From contig NZ_FUXL01000003.1 in NCBI RefSeq assembly GCF_900167365.1, forward strand, positions 124,001-188,000: a stretch of DNA of 64,000 nt, written 5' to 3'. The notes beneath the pieces are model-generated. The model was not told the DNA's origin. It ran no database searches and was given only the letters and a program-made list of their open reading frames with translations. Each line of letters begins with the position of its first letter. The first letter of the stretch is position 1. Below, piece after piece: positions 1 to 8,785 of the stretch. Source of the stretch: Consotaella salsifontis. Lineage in GTDB: Bacteria; Pseudomonadota; Alphaproteobacteria; Rhizobiales; Rhizobiaceae. A program made the position numbers and the translations under genes.

Positions 1-377
1 GTGCCGACGACCTGCTGCCCGAGGGAAGAGGCGTCGAAGGTGGCGTTTCCGTCCGAATCGAAGGTGAAGGCCGCGGCCAGCGCCTTGTAGCGGCTGTCCG
101 TCAGCGAGTTCGCAAAGCTCTTCGAGTCGGAGACACCCTCAGACACGACTTTGCGGATGAAGGCTTTGGCATAGGCCATATCCTCCAATCCATAAGCCTT
201 CAAAGCATATCGATAGACCTTATCATTCGACATAAAGTCGTCGATCGTTTTGATACTGGAAAGGCTGTTTTGGAAATTCTCGGTGGCCCGCTCGACAGCC
301 GGTTGATTTGCCGTGCGTTGCAGGGAAGATGTCATGTCCCGGCTGATGATGCCGTAACTGGCCGTCGCAGTAAGCAT
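1..377 (-). CDS. DUF1217 family protein, 3' end beyond window
   Basis: This reading frame starts at the ATG complementary to 375-377 and stays open to the left edge, so about 125 N-terminal residues are visible. It begins MLTATASYGIISRDMTSSLQ and continues with an FQNSLSSIKTIDDFMSNDKVYRYALKAYGL-type stretch (quoted here only as a pattern), characteristic of DUF1217 proteins. These proteins lie inside rhizobial flagellar clusters and have no assigned biochemical role. The gene diverges from motA with 142 bp between the two starts. An in-frame upstream ATG is absent, because the nearby ATG at 382 is in another frame. Family membership is from memory of its sequence style and location. Confidence 0.8.
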   Translation of the reverse strand, partial: MLTATASYGIISRDMTSSLQRTANQPAVERATENFQNSLSSIKTIDDFMSNDKVYRYALKAYGLEDMAYAKAFIRKVVSEGVSDSKSFANSLTDSRYKALAAAFTFDSDGNATFDASSLGQQVVG

Positions 378-431
378 GGCATGATCTCCGACAGTCAAAG
401 AGGTCTCGGCGGGACCATCGTGCCTTGGCCT

Positions 432-448
432 TGCGCCAGGCTGGCGCA
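432..448. promoter_or_regulatory. 17-bp palindrome in the divergent motA promoter region
   Basis: TGCGCCAG-G-CTGGCGCA is a perfect inverted repeat with a single central base. It lies about 55 bp from the DUF1217 start and 71 bp from the motA start. The position suits an operator serving both genes. No regulator is assigned, and a short RNA hairpin is an alternative. Confidence 0.35.
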
Positions 449-519
449 GCGTCAGTCAGGTCCGCGCAAGCCGGATTTTCTAACTCGGTTAGGTATCAGT
501 CGAAGCAAGAGGTCCCGTC

Positions 520-1392
520 ATGGGCATCATCATCGGACTCGTCGTCACGCTGGGCTGCCTTCTTGGCGGCTATACTGCGATGGGCGGCCATCTGTCAGTC
601 CTCGTCCAGCCCTTCGAGTACCTTATCATTCTGGGATCGTCGCTTGGCACCTTTCTGGTCGCCAATCCCCTGAAGGTGGTGAAGGACACAGGCAAGGCGA
701 TCCTCGAGGCTTTCAAGAACGCGGCTCCCAAGCAGCGCGATTATCTCGACGTGCTCGGCATTCTGCATCAGTTGATGCGGGAGATGCGGTCGAAGTCGCG
801 GAGCGAGGTCGAAGCCCATGTCGACAGCCCGCAGGATTCGGAGATCTTCCAGGCGTTCCCCAACGTCATGAAGAACACGCTGATGACCAACTTCATCTGC
901 GATTACTGCCGGTTGATCATCATCGGCAACGCCCGTCCCCATGAGATCGAGTCTTTGATGGAAGAGGAGATCCACACCATCTCCCGCGACACGTTGAAGC
1001 CCAAGGCTGCCCTGCAGGACGTGGCGGATGGCCTGCCGGCACTCGGCATCGTCGCCGCCGTGCTCGGCGTCATCAAGGCCATGGGCGCCCTCGATCAGTC
1101 GCCCGAGGTGCTCGGCCACCTCATCGGCGCGGCGCTTGTCGGCACCTTCGCCGGTATCTTCTTCTCCTACGGCGTGATCGGCCCGCTGGCCAACAAGGTC
1201 AAGAGCGTGCGCGAGAAGCGCGTGCGCCTCTACGTCATCATCAAGTCGACGCTGATCGCCTACATGAACGGCGCCATGCCGCAGGTCGCGCTGGAATACG
1301 GCCGCAAGACGATCTCGGCCAATGAGCGTCCGACCATCGATCAGGTCGAAACCGAAACCATCGGCGGCGGTTCCGCTGCCCAGGCGGCGTAA
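520..1392 (+). CDS. motA: Flagellar motor stator protein MotA
   Basis: MotA forms the proton channel of the flagellar stator together with MotB in the inner membrane. The 290-residue product has the usual length. It has two N-terminal hydrophobic segments (about residues 1-50), a long charged cytoplasmic loop, and two further membrane segments around residues 170-225 containing the conserved [17 protein letters not shown] region. An AAGAGGT-like ribosome-binding sequence precedes the ATG. The gene opens the C-ring operon, with fliM starting 3 bp after its stop. The cognate motB is 23 kb away with motC, which is the normal rhizobial arrangement. Confidence 0.97.
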   Translation: MGIIIGLVVTLGCLLGGYTAMGGHLSVLVQPFEYLIILGSSLGTFLVANPLKVVKDTGKAILEAFKNAAPKQRDYLDVLGILHQLMREMRSKSRSEVEAHVDSPQDSEIFQAFPNVMKNTLMTNFICDYCRLIIIGNARPHEIESLMEEEIHTISRDTLKPKAALQDVADGLPALGIVAAVLGVIKAMGALDQSPEVLGHLIGAALVGTFAGIFFSYGVIGPLANKVKSVREKRVRLYVIIKSTLIAYMNGAMPQVALEYGRKTISANERPTIDQVETETIGGGSAAQAA

Positions 1393-1395
1393 ACC

Positions 1396-2349
1396 ATGGC
1401 CCAGCCCGCGAAAGACATCATCACCTCTGGCAACATCGGCGCCCGCCTTCGCTCGGCGAGCGAGGTCGAGCCCGGCCGCCTCCCTCGGCTCAAGATGATC
1501 GCCGAGGAATGGGCCGAGGACGCTCTCGGCGCGATGAAGAAGCTCGCCGTCAACCCCATCGAGCTCGAACTGGTCTCGATGTCGACGACGACCTTCCTAA
1601 AGTCTTCGAAGGACTATTCCCAGGCGGCGATCGCCGAGGTCGTGCGATCCCCGGCTTGGACCGAGGCCGGCTTCATCCTCGCCGACGCGATGTTCGTCGA
1701 GCTCATCACCGAGGCGGTTTTCGGCGGTGAGGGAGGCAACCGTGAGCCTTCCAATCGCCCGCTGACGGATCTCGACAAGAACGTCATCCATCTCGTCCTC
1801 AAGACGATCAACAAGAGCGCGACCCATGCCTTCGCCAAGCTCGCGGATATGCCGCTGACGCTGGGCGGCCACATCTTCGATCACGACATTGGCGAGGCGC
1901 TCGCGGGAGTGCTTCCGGCGGAAAAGACACGCTTCGTCGGCCTGTCGTTCGAGCTGCGCATGGGCGGGCAGAAGAGTACGTTGCGCTTCGCTCTGCCGGA
2001 GAGCTTCCTGGCCTTCCATCGGCGCAAGCTCGTCTCCGTTCCCGAAGTGGTGACGACGACGCCCGACGAAAGCTGGACGCGAAAGATCGAGGTTGGCCTC
2101 GGCAAGGCCGACATGGGCATTCGCGCCGTGCTCGGCGAGAAAGCGATCACTCTCGATATGGTTTCCCGCTTCGAGGTCGGGCAGACCATCGTCCTTGACG
2201 AAACCATGCAGAGCCTCATTCCCATCGAATGCGAGGATCAGCGCCTGTTCCGTGGCCGCGTCGGCCGTTCGCGCGAATTCTACGTCGTGCGTGTCGAGGA
2301 AAAGGTCGATCCGACGGAGGAGTTCATCGATGATATCCTCGCTCGTTGA
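1396..2349 (+). CDS. fliM: Flagellar motor switch protein FliM
   Basis: FliM is the middle part of the cytoplasmic C-ring and passes the chemotaxis signal to FliG. The 317-residue protein has a central CheC-like region (about residues 60-230) and a C-terminal SpoA/surface-presentation region (about 225-300) with the pattern VGLGKADMGIRAVLGEKAIT. The C-terminus resembles FliN, as expected. The N-terminus lacks an obvious classical CheY-binding peptide, which is common in rhizobial FliM. Its 3' end overlaps the next gene by 20 bp, pointing to translational coupling. Confidence 0.93.
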   Translation: MAQPAKDIITSGNIGARLRSASEVEPGRLPRLKMIAEEWAEDALGAMKKLAVNPIELELVSMSTTTFLKSSKDYSQAAIAEVVRSPAWTEAGFILADAMFVELITEAVFGGEGGNREPSNRPLTDLDKNVIHLVLKTINKSATHAFAKLADMPLTLGGHIFDHDIGEALAGVLPAEKTRFVGLSFELRMGGQKSTLRFALPESFLAFHRRKLVSVPEVVTTTPDESWTRKIEVGLGKADMGIRAVLGEKAITLDMVSRFEVGQTIVLDETMQSLIPIECEDQRLFRGRVGRSREFYVVRVEEKVDPTEEFIDDILAR

Positions 2350-2734
2350 CGTCACGCTCCTCGGAGCGCTTCTTTTCACGAGCTGGCGCACCGCGACGAT
2401 GTACCGCGAGCTGAAGCGCGTGCGGCAGGCCGGCAGCGACCTCGAGGAGGCGCTGAAGGCAGCCGACCGGACGATCAACGGAGCCGCCCACACGGTGGTG
2501 ACGCTGAAGCACGAGGGGCTCAAGACGCTCAAGACCCTGGAGGCGCGCTGCGCCGAGGCCGAGGGCGCCGCCGCGCGGCTGGAGGACCTCGTCGCCAGGG
2601 CCGAATGGCACTGCTCGGGACAGGGCGCCCGTCCGCAGGAGTCGATCGTGGTTTCCGGCCCGTGGGCCGCAGGTGAGGCGCGTCATCGCGTTCCTGCCTC
2701 GCACCAGCCCCGGATCGTAGACCAGACAGTATAG
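2330..2734 (+). CDS. DUF6468-like membrane-anchored coiled-coil protein
   Basis: This 134-residue product is not a named flagellar component. It starts at an ATG inside the fliM 3' end, giving MISSLVDVTLLGALLFTSWR. That is a single N-terminal membrane segment with a short lead. A charged helical stretch of about 70 residues (roughly 22-95) follows and is likely coiled coil. The tail after residue 100 is low-complexity and basic. The layout matches DUF6468, which I recall next to alphaproteobacterial flagellar genes. Placement between fliM and fliN suggests a C-ring or export-gate accessory role. Gene reality is supported by the overlap and by the domain pattern. Confidence 0.7.
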   Translation: MISSLVDVTLLGALLFTSWRTATMYRELKRVRQAGSDLEEALKAADRTINGAAHTVVTLKHEGLKTLKTLEARCAEAEGAAARLEDLVARAEWHCSGQGARPQESIVVSGPWAAGEARHRVPASHQPRIVDQTV

Positions 2735-2773
2735 CGCCCCTGTTCAGGCCCTCCCATTTCAATCAAGCACAGG

Positions 2774-3190
2774 ATGACAGCTGTGGAAGATGACGATTTG
2801 CCTTTGGGCGGAGACGCATTCGACATGAACGACGCGAACTTCGATGGTGATGCGTCGGTCGAGGAAATGGCGATGGACGACGAGACTGTCGTCCCTCAGT
2901 CCGATGGAAAGCCGGATCTCGGCATCATCATGAGCATTCCCGTGACCATGCAGGTGGTTTTGGGCAAGGCCGTGATGCCCGTGTCCGACCTGGTGAAGCT
3001 GGGCCGCGGCGCCATCGTCAAGCTTGATTCGAAGGTGGGCGAGCCGGTCGATATCACCGTCAATGGCCGTATCGTGGCACGCGGCGAGATCGTCGTGCTC
3101 GAAAAGGAAGAATCCCGCTTCGGCATCACCTTGACCGAAATCGTTACGCCGGGAGTGCGGCAGGGCCGCGCCAAGAGCGCCGCAGCCTGA
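2774..3190 (+). CDS. fliN: Flagellar motor switch protein FliN
   Basis: FliN forms the base of the C-ring and helps dock the FliH-FliI export ATPase. Of 138 residues, the first 50 are acidic and probably disordered (Asp/Glu-rich). The remainder is one SpoA domain with the patterns IPVTMQVVLGKAVMPVSDL, LGRGAIVKLDSKVGEPVDI and RFGITLTEIV. The gene lies 39 bp after the coiled-coil gene and 7 bp before fliG, in the standard C-ring operon. Confidence 0.95.
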   Translation: MTAVEDDDLPLGGDAFDMNDANFDGDASVEEMAMDDETVVPQSDGKPDLGIIMSIPVTMQVVLGKAVMPVSDLVKLGRGAIVKLDSKVGEPVDITVNGRIVARGEIVVLEKEESRFGITLTEIVTPGVRQGRAKSAAA

Positions 3191-3197
3191 TCGCACC

Positions 3198-4253
3198 ATG
3201 GTCACCACCTACGTCACCGAAAGCCGAATGTCACAAGGCCCCCAGGGCGGGGCGGCGAGAGCGGCGGTTCTGCTCCTGACGCTGGGCGCGCCCGGTGCGA
3301 GCAAGCTGCTGAAGTACCTGTCGCCTGACGAAATTCGCGCGATCCGCCAAGGCGCGGTCGGGCTGGAGCCGGTGTCGCGGGCTCAGCTCGAGCAGCTGGT
3401 GGAAGAGTTCCAGAACGCGCTGAAGACGGGGCCGGGCCTTTCCGGGCCGGCCCAGCAGATGAAGGATCTGTTGAAGAACGCTCTGTCGCCGGAGGAACTG
3501 GCGACGATTCTCGGCGACGAGGACGTGGACGATCACGAGGCGGCGGCGTTCGATCCTGGTTCAGGCTCCGTATGGACCGATCTCGAAAAGGTCGATCGCG
3601 AAGCGATCATCATGACGCTGAAGCGCGAGCATCCGCAGGTCGTGGCCGTCATCCTCTCCAAGCTCGATCCCGATGTCGCGACCGGCATCGTCATCAAGCT
3701 GGAGCCGGTGTTCCGGCATGATGTCATGCGGCGAATGCTCACGGTGAAGCCTCTGGCCTTGCCTGTGCGCCTTCTGGTTGAGACGCAGATCCGCCAGGGT
3801 CTTCTCGCCTCGCCCGAACAGGCCGGAGGCAACCGCTTCACGATGCTCGCCGAAATCGCGAACCGAATGGACAAGCGCCAGACGGACGAACTCCTGGAGG
3901 CCATCGCGGCGGTCCAGCCGAAGGATGCGGTTTCGCTCAAGAACCTACTCTTCGCTTTCGAGGACATCCCGGCGCTGCCGCTCAAGTCGCGCTTCGTGCT
4001 CTTCGACGGCATCCCGACGGAGACCGTTATCATCGCTCTGTCGGGCGCCGTGGAAGACATCAAGAACGGCGTGCTCGAAGCGCTTGGCGCCCGCGCCCGG
4101 CGCATGGTGGAAGCGGAGCTGGCGCAGAAGAACTCGGTGCCGCCGCAAGACGTGGCCGCGGCGCGCCGTCTGGTCAGCAAGGCCGCGCTGCGTCTCGCCT
4201 CGGAAGGCAAGATCGTTCTGCGCGAAGAAGGCGCCGCCGAAGAAGCGGCCTAA
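3198..4253 (+). CDS. fliG: Flagellar motor switch protein FliG
   Basis: FliG is the rotor protein that contacts both MotA and the MS-ring. The product of up to 351 residues carries the three FliG domains. The conserved LKREHPQVVAVILSKLDP segment marks the middle domain (EHPQ motif). The charged C-terminal motor domain follows (FEDIPALPLKSRFVLF, then GARARRMVEAEL). The ATG at 3198 has no evident ribosome-binding site. The internal ATG at 3228 (MSQGPQGG) would give 341 residues, nearer the family length, so the start is uncertain by ten codons. Confidence 0.95.
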   Translation: MVTTYVTESRMSQGPQGGAARAAVLLLTLGAPGASKLLKYLSPDEIRAIRQGAVGLEPVSRAQLEQLVEEFQNALKTGPGLSGPAQQMKDLLKNALSPEELATILGDEDVDDHEAAAFDPGSGSVWTDLEKVDREAIIMTLKREHPQVVAVILSKLDPDVATGIVIKLEPVFRHDVMRRMLTVKPLALPVRLLVETQIRQGLLASPEQAGGNRFTMLAEIANRMDKRQTDELLEAIAAVQPKDAVSLKNLLFAFEDIPALPLKSRFVLFDGIPTETVIIALSGAVEDIKNGVLEALGARARRMVEAELAQKNSVPPQDVAAARRLVSKAALRLASEGKIVLREEGAAEEAA

Positions 4254-4448
4254 GCCTGCCTCGACCGGCTTTTGCCGGCCGAGGCACAGGGCGGCGAGCG
4301 GCTTCGTCTCGTCGCTTGCCGGAACTGTCGCCCATCGCACCGGCGATCAAAAGACCGAGAGAGTGGATTTCGGCGCATATTTTGCTTCGTTGACAATTCG
4401 ACATCGCGTTGAAGCCGGAATATTAACCTGGAATGAGGCAGGTTCAGC

Positions 4449-5537
4449 TTGGCGGAGGCAGCCGACAGGGACAGCAAAACAGAGCAACCGACAGAGAAAA
4501 AGATCCGCGATACCGTCGAGAAGGGCAATTTGCCGGTCTCGAAAGAAGCGCCGATCCTCGCCTCTCTGGTGGCCGCCATGGCGTTCATCGTCTTTCAGGC
4601 GAGGGATGGAACGGCCCGTTTGCTTCTTGGCCTGGAGACGACATTTGAAAACCCCACCCAGTGGGAGCTCGGCACGGGCACCGATGCGCTTCATCTTCTC
4701 TCCGTGCTGGGTTTCGAGTTCGCCAGATTCGTCTTGCCGGCCGCCGCGCTCTTCCTGCTTTGCGGCGTGGCCGCCTCTGTCCTCCAGAATGCGCCGCAGC
4801 TCAATTTCGAGCGTATCCGGCCCAAGTTCTCGAACATCTCGCCCAGCCAAGGCTGGAGCCGGATCTTCGGGGTTCGCGGTTTCACCGAGTTCGGCAAGGC
4901 GATCTTCAAGTTCGTCACGATCGGAGTGGTGGTCAGCCTGCTCCTGTCGTCCGACCTCAACACCATGTTGAGCTCGATGTTCTCAGACCCGCTCCTGCTC
5001 CCCGAAACGATCCTCACCCTTGCCATGCGGCTCTTGGCGGGCGTCTCGATCGCGACAATTCTCCTGGTCACGGCCGACCTTCTCTTGTCGCGCCTGTTCT
5101 GGCGGCGCGATCTCAAGATGAGCAAGCAAGAGATCAAGGACGAACTGAAGCAGGCCGAGGGCGACCCGATGATCAAGGCGCGCCAGCGCCAGATCGCCCG
5201 CGAGCGCACCCGAAAGCGCATGATGGCCGCCGTGCCGAGCGCCACCCTCGTCATCGCCAACCCGACCCACTATGCGATTGCCTTGCGCTATGTGCGCGAG
5301 GAGGGCGGAGCGCCGATGGTCGTGGCCAAAGGCACCGATCTCGTCGCGCTGAAGATTCGCGAAATCGCCGAGGCGAACGACGTGCCCGTGATCGAGGACA
5401 AGCTGCTCGCAAGGTCCATGTACGATCATGTCCAGATCGATCAAATGATTCCGCCGCAGTTCTACAAAGCGGTCGCTGAAATCATATACTATCTCTACTC
5501 CCGCAGCGGAGCGAAGGTGGGAGCCACGGCGGTTTAA
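4449..5537 (+). CDS. flhB: Flagellar export switch protein FlhB
   Basis: FlhB is the inner-membrane component of the flagellar type III export gate that switches from hook to filament substrates after autocleavage. The 362-residue protein has a polar N-terminus, four hydrophobic segments between about residues 30 and 215, and a cytoplasmic domain with the self-cleavage motif NPTH. The cleavage bond falls between Asn271 and Pro272. The start is TTG at 4449 with AGG about 7 nt upstream, and no in-frame ATG gives a better start. The 195 bp after fliG holds an imperfect hairpin at 4259-4284 but no clear terminator. Confidence 0.95.
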   Translation: MAEAADRDSKTEQPTEKKIRDTVEKGNLPVSKEAPILASLVAAMAFIVFQARDGTARLLLGLETTFENPTQWELGTGTDALHLLSVLGFEFARFVLPAAALFLLCGVAASVLQNAPQLNFERIRPKFSNISPSQGWSRIFGVRGFTEFGKAIFKFVTIGVVVSLLLSSDLNTMLSSMFSDPLLLPETILTLAMRLLAGVSIATILLVTADLLLSRLFWRRDLKMSKQEIKDELKQAEGDPMIKARQRQIARERTRKRMMAAVPSATLVIANPTHYAIALRYVREEGGAPMVVAKGTDLVALKIREIAEANDVPVIEDKLLARSMYDHVQIDQMIPPQFYKAVAEIIYYLYSRSGAKVGATAV

Positions 5538-5541
5538 CAGT

Positions 5542-5988
5542 ATGCTTGATATCAGAAACCGACATACGGCCGTGCGCGAACGGCTTCTCGCCGAGGCTCT
5601 CCAGGAGATCGTCGCCGAGCTTCGATTGGTCGACGTGGTCGACTACATCGCCTTCCTGCGGATGGGCGAGCACGGCAACATCGGCGACATCGTGCGCTCG
5701 TCGAGCGAGCTGCACATGAAGCCGGGCGTCCTGCGATTCGCCGACGGTGGCGAGATCGACCTCAACTGGGGCAGCGTGCCGGTCATAGCCCTGGACCTCG
5801 AGTTTCGGCACGAGCCGGTGGTGGTTCATTTCCGCCTGGAGCTCGGTGCCGTCAATGCGGCCGTCGATATCCGCTACATCGAGGTGGAGGATGGTGAGGA
5901 TGCTACCGCCGCCGAAGTGACGGATCGTCTGCGCCACGCCATCGAGGCGTCGAAGATCAAGCCGCAGCCGGTGACGTCCGTCGCCTGA
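5542..5988 (+). CDS. Conserved hypothetical protein linked to flhB
   Basis: The 148-residue product has no motif that I recognise. It is soluble and acidic. The N-terminus is helical (LLAEALQEIVAELRLVDVVD), the middle alternates in a beta-like manner (GVLRFADGGEIDLNWGSVP, then VVVHFRLELGAVNAAVDIRY), and no signal peptide or membrane segment is visible. It starts 4 bp after flhB and is closed by a hairpin terminator, so it is the last gene of the motA operon. Its place suggests a flagellar accessory role, but none is demonstrated. Confidence 0.75.
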   Translation: MLDIRNRHTAVRERLLAEALQEIVAELRLVDVVDYIAFLRMGEHGNIGDIVRSSSELHMKPGVLRFADGGEIDLNWGSVPVIALDLEFRHEPVVVHFRLELGAVNAAVDIRYIEVEDGEDATAAEVTDRLRHAIEASKIKPQPVTSVA

Positions 5989-6027
5989 CCGGCGATCCCA
6001 GGGCGACCATTCCAACCCTTTCAGCGC

Positions 6028-6064
6028 GAGGCGGCGGGCGAGAGCTCGCCGCCTCGTCTTGTTT
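6028..6064 (+). terminator. Terminator of the motA-flhB operon
   Basis: An 8-bp stem GAGGCGGC/GCCGCCTC (6028-6035 with 6048-6055) is followed by GTCTTGTTT. It lies 40 bp after the last gene of the operon. The 220 bp between it and flgB shows no other gene and presumably carries the flgB promoter, which I could not identify. Confidence 0.6.
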
Positions 6065-6286
6065 CTGCCCGCGTTCCGGGCCAGCCGATAACCTGACCGC
6101 TGCCTGGATGCCGGTGGCCTCGCCGTTTGCGCCCGGACCGAACCGCCGCGTCGGAAGCGGCCGACGCCCCGCAGGGTGGCGGAAGATGCGCGGCTTTTAG
6201 GGCAGGAATGTCCCTCCTCAAGTTTCAGACAAGCGCCTGTCGGTAGTTCTTCCCCAACACGCTCAAGACCCATGGCGGAGGCTTCG

Positions 6287-6667
6287 ATGGATTCGATTTA
6301 TCTGATGGGAATCGCGTCCCGCAGGGCTGACTGGCTGTCGAACAGGCAGACGGTGATCGCCGAGAACGTCGCCAACGCGAACACTCCCGGCTACACGTCC
6401 AAGGACATCAAACCCTTCTCCGACGTCATGAACACGACGCGCCTGGAGATGGAGGCGTCGAGCCCGATGCATCTCGTCAGCGCCGGTGGGCGCAGCGTCG
6501 ATGTCGACGAGACCAAGGAAAACGCCTGGGACGTTCTTCATTCGGGCAACTCCGTGTCGCTCGAACAGGAAATGCTGAAGGCCGGCGAGGTGCAGCGCGA
6601 CTATTCGCTGAACACCTCGATCGTCAAAGCCTTCAATCGCATGCTGCTGACCACCGTGAAGGGCTGA
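6287..6667 (+). CDS. flgB: Flagellar basal-body rod protein FlgB
   Basis: FlgB is the most proximal rod subunit. The 126-residue product has the N-terminal rod signature ([20 protein letters not shown]) and the helical C-terminal region typical of axial proteins. Start 6287 (MDSIYLMG) is chosen because GGCGGAGG lies 5-6 nt before it. The upstream in-frame ATG at 6272 sits within that same sequence. The gene heads the operon flgB-flgC-fliE-flgG-flgA-flgI-motE-flgH. Confidence 0.93.
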   Translation: MDSIYLMGIASRRADWLSNRQTVIAENVANANTPGYTSKDIKPFSDVMNTTRLEMEASSPMHLVSAGGRSVDVDETKENAWDVLHSGNSVSLEQEMLKAGEVQRDYSLNTSIVKAFNRMLLTTVKG

Positions 6668-6674
6668 TCCACCG

Positions 6675-7091
6675 ATGTCCGATCCCATCATCTCGTCGTT
6701 GAAGATCGCATCGAGCGGTCTTGAAGCCCAATCGAAGCGCCTTCGCGTCGTTTCCGAGAACATCGCCAACGCCGAATCCACCGGCAAGACGGCGGGCGCC
6801 GATCCCTATCAGCGCAAGACCGTCACCTTCAGCCAGGAACTCGATGCCGTCACCGGAACGTCGCTGGTCAAGATCGACCGCGTTGGCAACGACACGACCC
6901 CCTATCCGGTCGAGCTCGATCCCGGCAACCCGGCCGCCAACGCCGATGGCTATGTGAAGATGCCGAACGTCAACATGCTGGTCGAGATGGCCGACATGCG
7001 CGAGGCAAACCGCTCCTACGAGGCCAATCTTCAGGTCATCAAGCAGGCGCGCCAACTCATCAACATGACCATCGATCTCCTGAGGAGCTGA
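6675..7091 (+). CDS. flgC: Flagellar basal-body rod protein FlgC
   Basis: FlgC is a proximal rod protein exported by the flagellar type III system. The 138-residue product has the axial N-terminal motif [19 protein letters not shown]. Its C-terminal helix ends [20 protein letters not shown]. Length and both conserved termini match the family. It lies 7 bp after flgB and 5 bp before fliE. Confidence 0.95.
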   Translation: MSDPIISSLKIASSGLEAQSKRLRVVSENIANAESTGKTAGADPYQRKTVTFSQELDAVTGTSLVKIDRVGNDTTPYPVELDPGNPAANADGYVKMPNVNMLVEMADMREANRSYEANLQVIKQARQLINMTIDLLRS

Positions 7092-7096
7092 ACAAG

Positions 7097-7423
7097 ATGA
7101 TTTCGGCCATCGGTGCGGCGCTGCCGCGTCTCGATACCGCCCGCGTCGATTCCGCCGGCTCGATCGGCACGACGTCCATGCCGGGCGCCACGCAGGGAAC
7201 CCCGGCGACGGATTTCTCCTCGGTGCTCAAGGAAGTCGCGGCCGACGCCGTCGATACCATGAAATCGGCCGAGGCGACCTCGATCCAGGGGATCAAGGGC
7301 CAAGCCTCGACCCAGGCCGTCGTCGACGCCGTGATGCAGGCCGAGCGCACGCTCCAGACCGCGGTTGCCCTCAGGGACAAGGTCGTGGCCGCCTATCAGG
7401 AAATGTCGCGGATGTCGATCTGA
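7097..7423 (+). CDS. fliE: Flagellar hook-basal body protein FliE
   Basis: FliE joins the MS-ring to the rod. The 108-residue product has the typical small size. The N-terminus is poorly structured, and the C-terminal helical region (about residues 30-108) contains the FliE pattern DFSSVLKEVAADAVDTMKSA and ends RDKVVAAYQEMSRMSI. It is part of the flgB operon. Confidence 0.93.
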   Translation: MISAIGAALPRLDTARVDSAGSIGTTSMPGATQGTPATDFSSVLKEVAADAVDTMKSAEATSIQGIKGQASTQAVVDAVMQAERTLQTAVALRDKVVAAYQEMSRMSI

Positions 7424-7508
7424 CATTGCCGCATCCGCCAAGCGCGCAAGCGCTTCGTGACCGCTGAGGAAACGGCGCTTTCCGCCGCCCGCGAATGAGG
7501 ATCCACCG

Positions 7509-8291
7509 ATGAGAGCACTCGCCATTGCCGCCACCGGCATGAACGCCCAACAGACGAATGTCGAGGTGATCGCGAACAACATCGCCAACGTCAACACCAC
7601 CGGCTTCAAGCGTTCGCGCGCCGAATTCACCGACCTTCTCTACCAGGTCGAGCGACTTCAGGGTGTTCCGGCGCGCGGTGGCGAGGCGCTGATCCCCGAG
7701 GGCGCGCAGATCGGCCTCGGCGTCAGGACGGCGGCCATCCGCTCGGTCAACATCCAGGGCACCTTCGCCCATACCGGCAACCAGCTCGATCTGGCGGTCG
7801 CGGGCAAGGGCTGGTTCCAGATCACCGGGCCCGGCGGCGACATCCTCTACACTCGCGACGGCGCCCTCAACACCAACGACCAGGGCCAGCTCGTCACCGT
7901 CGACGGCTATGCGGTCGAGCCCGCCATCACGGTTCCGCAGGATCAGACCAAGATCACGGTGAACGCGACGGGCGAGGTCTACGCGACGGTCAACGGTGAG
8001 GAGCAGCTTCTCGGCCAGCTCACTCTCGTCAACTTCGCCAACGAGGCGGGGCTCGCGGCGCAGGGCGGCAACCTGTTCAAGGAAACCGCCGCGTCGGGCA
8101 ATCCGGTCGCCGGCATCGCCGGCGATCCCGGCTTCGGCGAAATCCACCAGGGCTACCTCGAGGATTCCAACGTCGACCCGGTGCAGGAAATCACCGAGCT
8201 GATCTCCGCCCAACGCGCCTACGAGATGAACTCCAAGGTCATCCAGGCCGCCGACGACATGTCCAGCGTCATCTCCAAGGGCATCCGCTGA
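7509..8291 (+). CDS. flgG: Distal rod protein FlgG
   Basis: FlgG makes the distal rod of the flagellar drive shaft. The 260-residue product matches family length. The N-terminus has the axial signature [20 protein letters not shown], a central FlgG/E-type region includes [19 protein letters not shown], and the C-terminal helix reads [20 protein letters not shown]. It follows fliE after 85 bp and is 2 bp before flgA. Confidence 0.96.
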   Translation: MRALAIAATGMNAQQTNVEVIANNIANVNTTGFKRSRAEFTDLLYQVERLQGVPARGGEALIPEGAQIGLGVRTAAIRSVNIQGTFAHTGNQLDLAVAGKGWFQITGPGGDILYTRDGALNTNDQGQLVTVDGYAVEPAITVPQDQTKITVNATGEVYATVNGEEQLLGQLTLVNFANEAGLAAQGGNLFKETAASGNPVAGIAGDPGFGEIHQGYLEDSNVDPVQEITELISAQRAYEMNSKVIQAADDMSSVISKGIR

Positions 8292-8293
8292 TC

Positions 8294-8785
8294 ATGAGCG
8301 CTTCGACCGTGACGACGGACAAGCTGCGGACGCTCTCTGGCTGCATCATCGCGGCTGCCGCGGTGCTGCTCCTCGGCGCGGTCCGCGCTTGCGCCGCCGA
8401 TATCGACCTTCCGGTTCCCAATGCCGTGGTCTATCCGGGGCAGGCGGTTCTCGACAAGGTCGCCGGGGCACGCCGTTTCCGCGTGCCGGGCGACCGCCTG
8501 TCCTCCTATGTTGTCGAGGAGGAGATGCTGGAGGGCAAGATTGCCCGCCGCACGCTGCTTCCCAACAAGCCCATCCTTCTGGCGGATCTCACGACACCCG
8601 ATGTCGTGAAGGCCGGCACACCCTCCACGATCGTCTATCGCGACGGCGGCCTGCTGATCACGATGCTCGGCGTTCCCCTCCGCTCAGCAGCGGAAGGCGA
8701 GACCGTGCGCGTCAAGAACGCCGACACCGGCGTCGTGGTCGCCGGCCGTGTGATGGCCGATGGCACCATCGAGGTGACCCCGTGA
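8294..8785 (+). CDS. flgA: Flagellar P-ring assembly chaperone FlgA
   Basis: FlgA is the periplasmic chaperone for P-ring formation by FlgI. The 163-residue protein has an N-terminal secretion signal (hydrophobic stretch about residues 17-33 ending near ACAA) and a C-terminal SAF/FlgA domain with LLPNKPILLADLTTPDVVKA and GETVRVKNADTGVVVAGRV. It is shorter than enterobacterial FlgA, as is usual in rhizobia. Its stop overlaps the flgI start (ATGA). Confidence 0.92.
   Translation: MSASTVTTDKLRTLSGCIIAAAAVLLLGAVRACAADIDLPVPNAVVYPGQAVLDKVAGARRFRVPGDRLSSYVVEEEMLEGKIARRTLLPNKPILLADLTTPDVVKAGTPSTIVYRDGGLLITMLGVPLRSAAEGETVRVKNADTGVVVAGRVMADGTIEVTP

Noticed and set aside
8389-8784. Upstream extension of the flgI reading frame
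   Set aside because: It runs through flgA in another frame. The signal peptide places the flgI start at 8785.
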